A stretch of DNA of 64,000 bases from Propionivibrio soli (GTDB lineage: Bacteria > Pseudomonadota > Gammaproteobacteria > Burkholderiales > Rhodocyclaceae), in assembly GCF_025770765.1 (NCBI RefSeq), contig NZ_JANZKY010000006.1, forward strand, positions 216,101 to 280,100, given 5' to 3'. The notes beneath the pieces are model-generated. The model searched no databases. It worked only from the letters and a program-made list of their open reading frames with translations, and was not told the origin of the DNA. The first letter of the stretch is position 1. Each line of letters starts with the position of its first letter. Below, one piece after another: positions 62,057 to 64,000 of the stretch. Made by a program: the position numbers and the translations under genes.

Positions 62057-62824
62057 ATGTCTAGGTTATTTGATCTGACGGGACGCACGGCGTTGATTAC
62101 CGGGTCGGTGCGCGGCATCGGGTTCGCGCTTGCCGAGGGATTGGCGGCAGAAGGTGCACATGTGATCATCAACGGACGCCATCGCGAAGCGGTGGACGAA
62201 GCGGTTGGCAAACTGACGGAGAAAGGGCTGGCCGCCAGTGGTGCGGTTTTCGACGTGACCGATGAAGCCGCCGTCGAAAACGCGTTTGCCGATTTCGATC
62301 GGCGAGGCATTGAGGTGCACATCCTCATCAACAATGCCGGCATCCAGTTCCGTAAACCGATGGTCGAGCTCGAACTCAAGGATTGGCAGCGTGTCATCGA
62401 TACCAACTTGACGGCGGCATTCATCGTCGGTCGGGCGGCGGCAAGGCGCATGATCGCGCGCGGGCGCGGCGGCAAGATCATCAACATCGGCTCACTGACC
62501 AGTGAGGCGGGGCGGGCCACGGTGGCTCCGTATACGGCGGCTAAAGGGGGTATCAAGACCCTGTCGCGGGCGATGGCGGCCGAATGGGCGTCGTTCGACA
62601 TCCAGGTGAATTCGATCGGTCCCGGCTACATCCTCACGGACATGAACGAAGCATTGATCAGCAACGCGGCATTCGACGCGTGGGTCAAGAGCAGCAACCC
62701 GGCGGGACGGTGGGGACGGCCGGACGAGCTTGTCGGTACCGCGGTTTATCTCGCGTCGGACGCATCGAGCTACGTGAACGGACAAATCATTTACGTGGAT
62801 GGCGGCTGGCTATCGGTTCTGTAG
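62057..62824 (+). CDS. Short-chain dehydrogenase, gluconate 5-dehydrogenase-like
   Basis: 255 residues, classical SDR. Cofactor motif TGSVRGIGFALAEGL, NNAG in ILINNAGIQFRKP, and catalytic Ser in INIGSLTSEAG with YTAAKGG. The overall pattern (NPAGRWGRPDELVGTAVYLASDASSYVNGQIIYVDGGW) resembles Ga5DH/IdnO proteins that oxidise sugar acids. In series with the dehydratase it would process the same acid. AGGAACAGGAAAAG precedes the ATG. Confidence 0.9.
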   Translation: MSRLFDLTGRTALITGSVRGIGFALAEGLAAEGAHVIINGRHREAVDEAVGKLTEKGLAASGAVFDVTDEAAVENAFADFDRRGIEVHILINNAGIQFRKPMVELELKDWQRVIDTNLTAAFIVGRAAARRMIARGRGGKIINIGSLTSEAGRATVAPYTAAKGGIKTLSRAMAAEWASFDIQVNSIGPGYILTDMNEALISNAAFDAWVKSSNPAGRWGRPDELVGTAVYLASDASSYVNGQIIYVDGGWLSVL

Positions 62825-62910
62825 AGAAAAAGAACGGGGCGCGGGAGCAAGGCCGCCTCGCAAAAGTGGTGTTGGTCATCGTTGCAATTTTCAATCGAGG
62901 AGAGTTAGAC

Positions 62911-63918
62911 ATGAGTGGAAGGATGCTGAAGCGGGTGGTGGTGGGGCTGGCGCTGGGGGCGTTGGCGACGGGGAGTGCGCTGGCGACGGTGACGGGGAAG
63001 GTGGGGCACGCGATGCCGGAGAGCCACCCGCAAGCGATCGCGATGAACAAGTTTGTCGAGTTGGCGGCGAAGTACACCAACAATAACGTCCAGCTCAAGG
63101 CCTTCCACAGTGCCGTGCTGGGCAGCGACGAGAAGCAACTGCAAGCCGTGCAGACCGGCACGCAAGAGTTCTACATCGGCACGCTCGCCCCGTTCTCCAC
63201 GCGGGTCAAAGAAGTGCAAGTGTGGGACCTGCCGTTCATGTTCGCCAACACCAAGGAAGTCTACGCCCTGCTGGACGGTGCCGCGTGCAAGAAGATCTTC
63301 GAGAAGGTGGAAGCCACCGGCGTGCATGGCCTCATGTGGACCGGCATGGGGTTTAGAAACCTCTCCAACAGCAAGCGCCCGGTGACCAAGCTCGAAGACA
63401 TCAACGGCCTCAAGGTCCGCGTCATGGCCAACCCCGTCGCGCTCGAAACCTGGAAGACCCTGGGCGCCAACGCCGTCCCGATGGCCTTCTCCGAAGTCTT
63501 CACCGCGCTCGAGATCAAAGCCATCGACGGCCAAGAGAACCCGCTGGTGCACATGTACGCCAACAAGATGCAGGAAGTGCAGAAATACATCTCCCTGACC
63601 AACCACGTGTACACCCCGGTGGCCCTCGTCGTTTCCAAGAAATTCTGGGACGGCCTCTCCGACGCCGACAAGCAAGGCGTCCAAAAGGCGGCTGACGAAG
63701 CCAAGATCCTGCAGCGGCAACTGCTCGACGAAGGCGACAAGGAAGTGATCGGCAAGTTTGGCACCGCCGGCGTCAAGGTCAACGAAATCGCCCCGGCCGA
63801 ACTCGCCAAGATCCAAGAGAAAGTCAAACCCGTCGTCGCCAAGTTCGCGCCGCAGATCGGAGAAGACTTCATCAAAGAGTTCTACGCCGAGATTGACAAG
63901 GCCCGGGCGGGCAAATAA
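62911..63918 (+). CDS. TRAP transporter periplasmic binding protein, DctP family
   Basis: 335 residues. Signal peptide (MSGRMLKRVVVGLALGALATGSALA) then a DctP fold: GHAMPESHPQAIAMNKFVELAAKYTNNNVQLKAFHSAVLGSDEKQLQAVQTGTQEFYIG, the conserved Arg in LKVRVMANPVALETWKTLGANAVPMAFSEVFTALE and IDGQENPL. It binds a carboxylate such as a sugar acid for a DctQM membrane pair that must lie outside the window or elsewhere. GAGGAG precedes the ATG. The first ~100 bases use G-ending codons almost only, then usage switches to C-ending codons. Confidence 0.93.
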   Translation: MSGRMLKRVVVGLALGALATGSALATVTGKVGHAMPESHPQAIAMNKFVELAAKYTNNNVQLKAFHSAVLGSDEKQLQAVQTGTQEFYIGTLAPFSTRVKEVQVWDLPFMFANTKEVYALLDGAACKKIFEKVEATGVHGLMWTGMGFRNLSNSKRPVTKLEDINGLKVRVMANPVALETWKTLGANAVPMAFSEVFTALEIKAIDGQENPLVHMYANKMQEVQKYISLTNHVYTPVALVVSKKFWDGLSDADKQGVQKAADEAKILQRQLLDEGDKEVIGKFGTAGVKVNEIAPAELAKIQEKVKPVVAKFAPQIGEDFIKEFYAEIDKARAGK

Positions 63919-63940
63919 GGCGTCGGGGACACCCCAACGG

Positions 63941-63977
63941 CGGGGAAAGGCAGAAGAGCGCTTTTCCCCGTTTTTTT
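63941..63977 (+). terminator. Terminator after the TRAP binding-protein gene
   Basis: An 11-pair stem (63941-63951 and 63960-63970, one G-U) with an eight-base loop and seven T (63971-63977). It ends the GntR-dehydratase-SDR-dctP transcript or dampens read-through into membrane-subunit genes beyond the window. Confidence 0.9.
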
Positions 63978-64000
63978 GACCTGACGTACCGCCGGCGTGA

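Overview
The window looks like a chromosomal segment of a high-GC betaproteobacterium. The evidence is gene order (hisBHAFIE-hinT-tatABC, rpe-gph-trpEGDC), a Gram-negative trimeric porin whose C-terminus ends in HTF, tripartite tricarboxylate (Tct) and TRAP-type uptake proteins, and a 1555-residue NAD-dependent glutamate dehydrogenase. Assignment to Burkholderiales or Rhodocyclales is inference. I see no rRNA, tRNA, CRISPR array, insertion sequence, phage gene or origin. Base composition is even, so most of it reads as native chromosome.

Layout. 1-519 is the 3' end of hisD, closed by a strong terminator. 659-7488 is a tricarboxylate uptake locus: tctA, tctB and tctC, an extra iron-type periplasmic binding protein, and the divergent tctD/tctE two-component system. 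7555-9254 holds a small exported protein, a CopD-like membrane protein and a Mut7-C RNase-fold protein. 9417-11233 is oxyR divergent from dps (peroxide defence). hisC (11281-12357) is inverted and faces away from hisB. From 12491 to 17975 runs the compact hisB-hisH-hisA-hisF-hisI-hisE-hinT-tatA-tatB-tatC block. 18021-24009 carries a membrane-anchored HtrA protease, a Nif3-like protein, an FAH-family hydrolase, a MATE exporter and an M61 peptidase. 24198-27607 is a divergent Pst-like phosphate importer. 27959-30026 is sucCD, followed by an exported cupin.

30650-40026, all on the minus strand, is an accessory carbohydrate catabolic cluster. It has a MalK/UgpC-type sugar ABC importer, a two-subunit transketolase, a cupin, a DapA-family aldolase, and one protein that fuses a GntR/FCD repressor to an HSL-type alpha/beta hydrolase. 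Then come an alpha-carbonic anhydrase with an extra N-terminal domain and an ornithine cyclodeaminase-family enzyme. 42667-46635 is a signalling block: membrane Ser/Thr kinase, PP2C phosphatase, FHA protein, metallo-beta-lactamase-fold hydrolase. 46755-52200 is rpe-gph-trpEGDC with a visible tryptophan leader peptide and alternative hairpins ahead of trpE. A porin and the large glutamate dehydrogenase follow. The right end (59033-63918) has a LysR regulator and a second sugar-acid locus: a GntR regulator with a perfect operator overlapping its own promoter, an enolase-superfamily dehydratase, an SDR dehydrogenase and a TRAP binding protein.

The observations I rate highest are the GntR-hydrolase fusion, the trp attenuator, the broken and inverted his operon, hairpins placed directly after binding-protein genes in two unrelated transporter operons, and two operator-like palindromes that coincide with consensus promoter elements.
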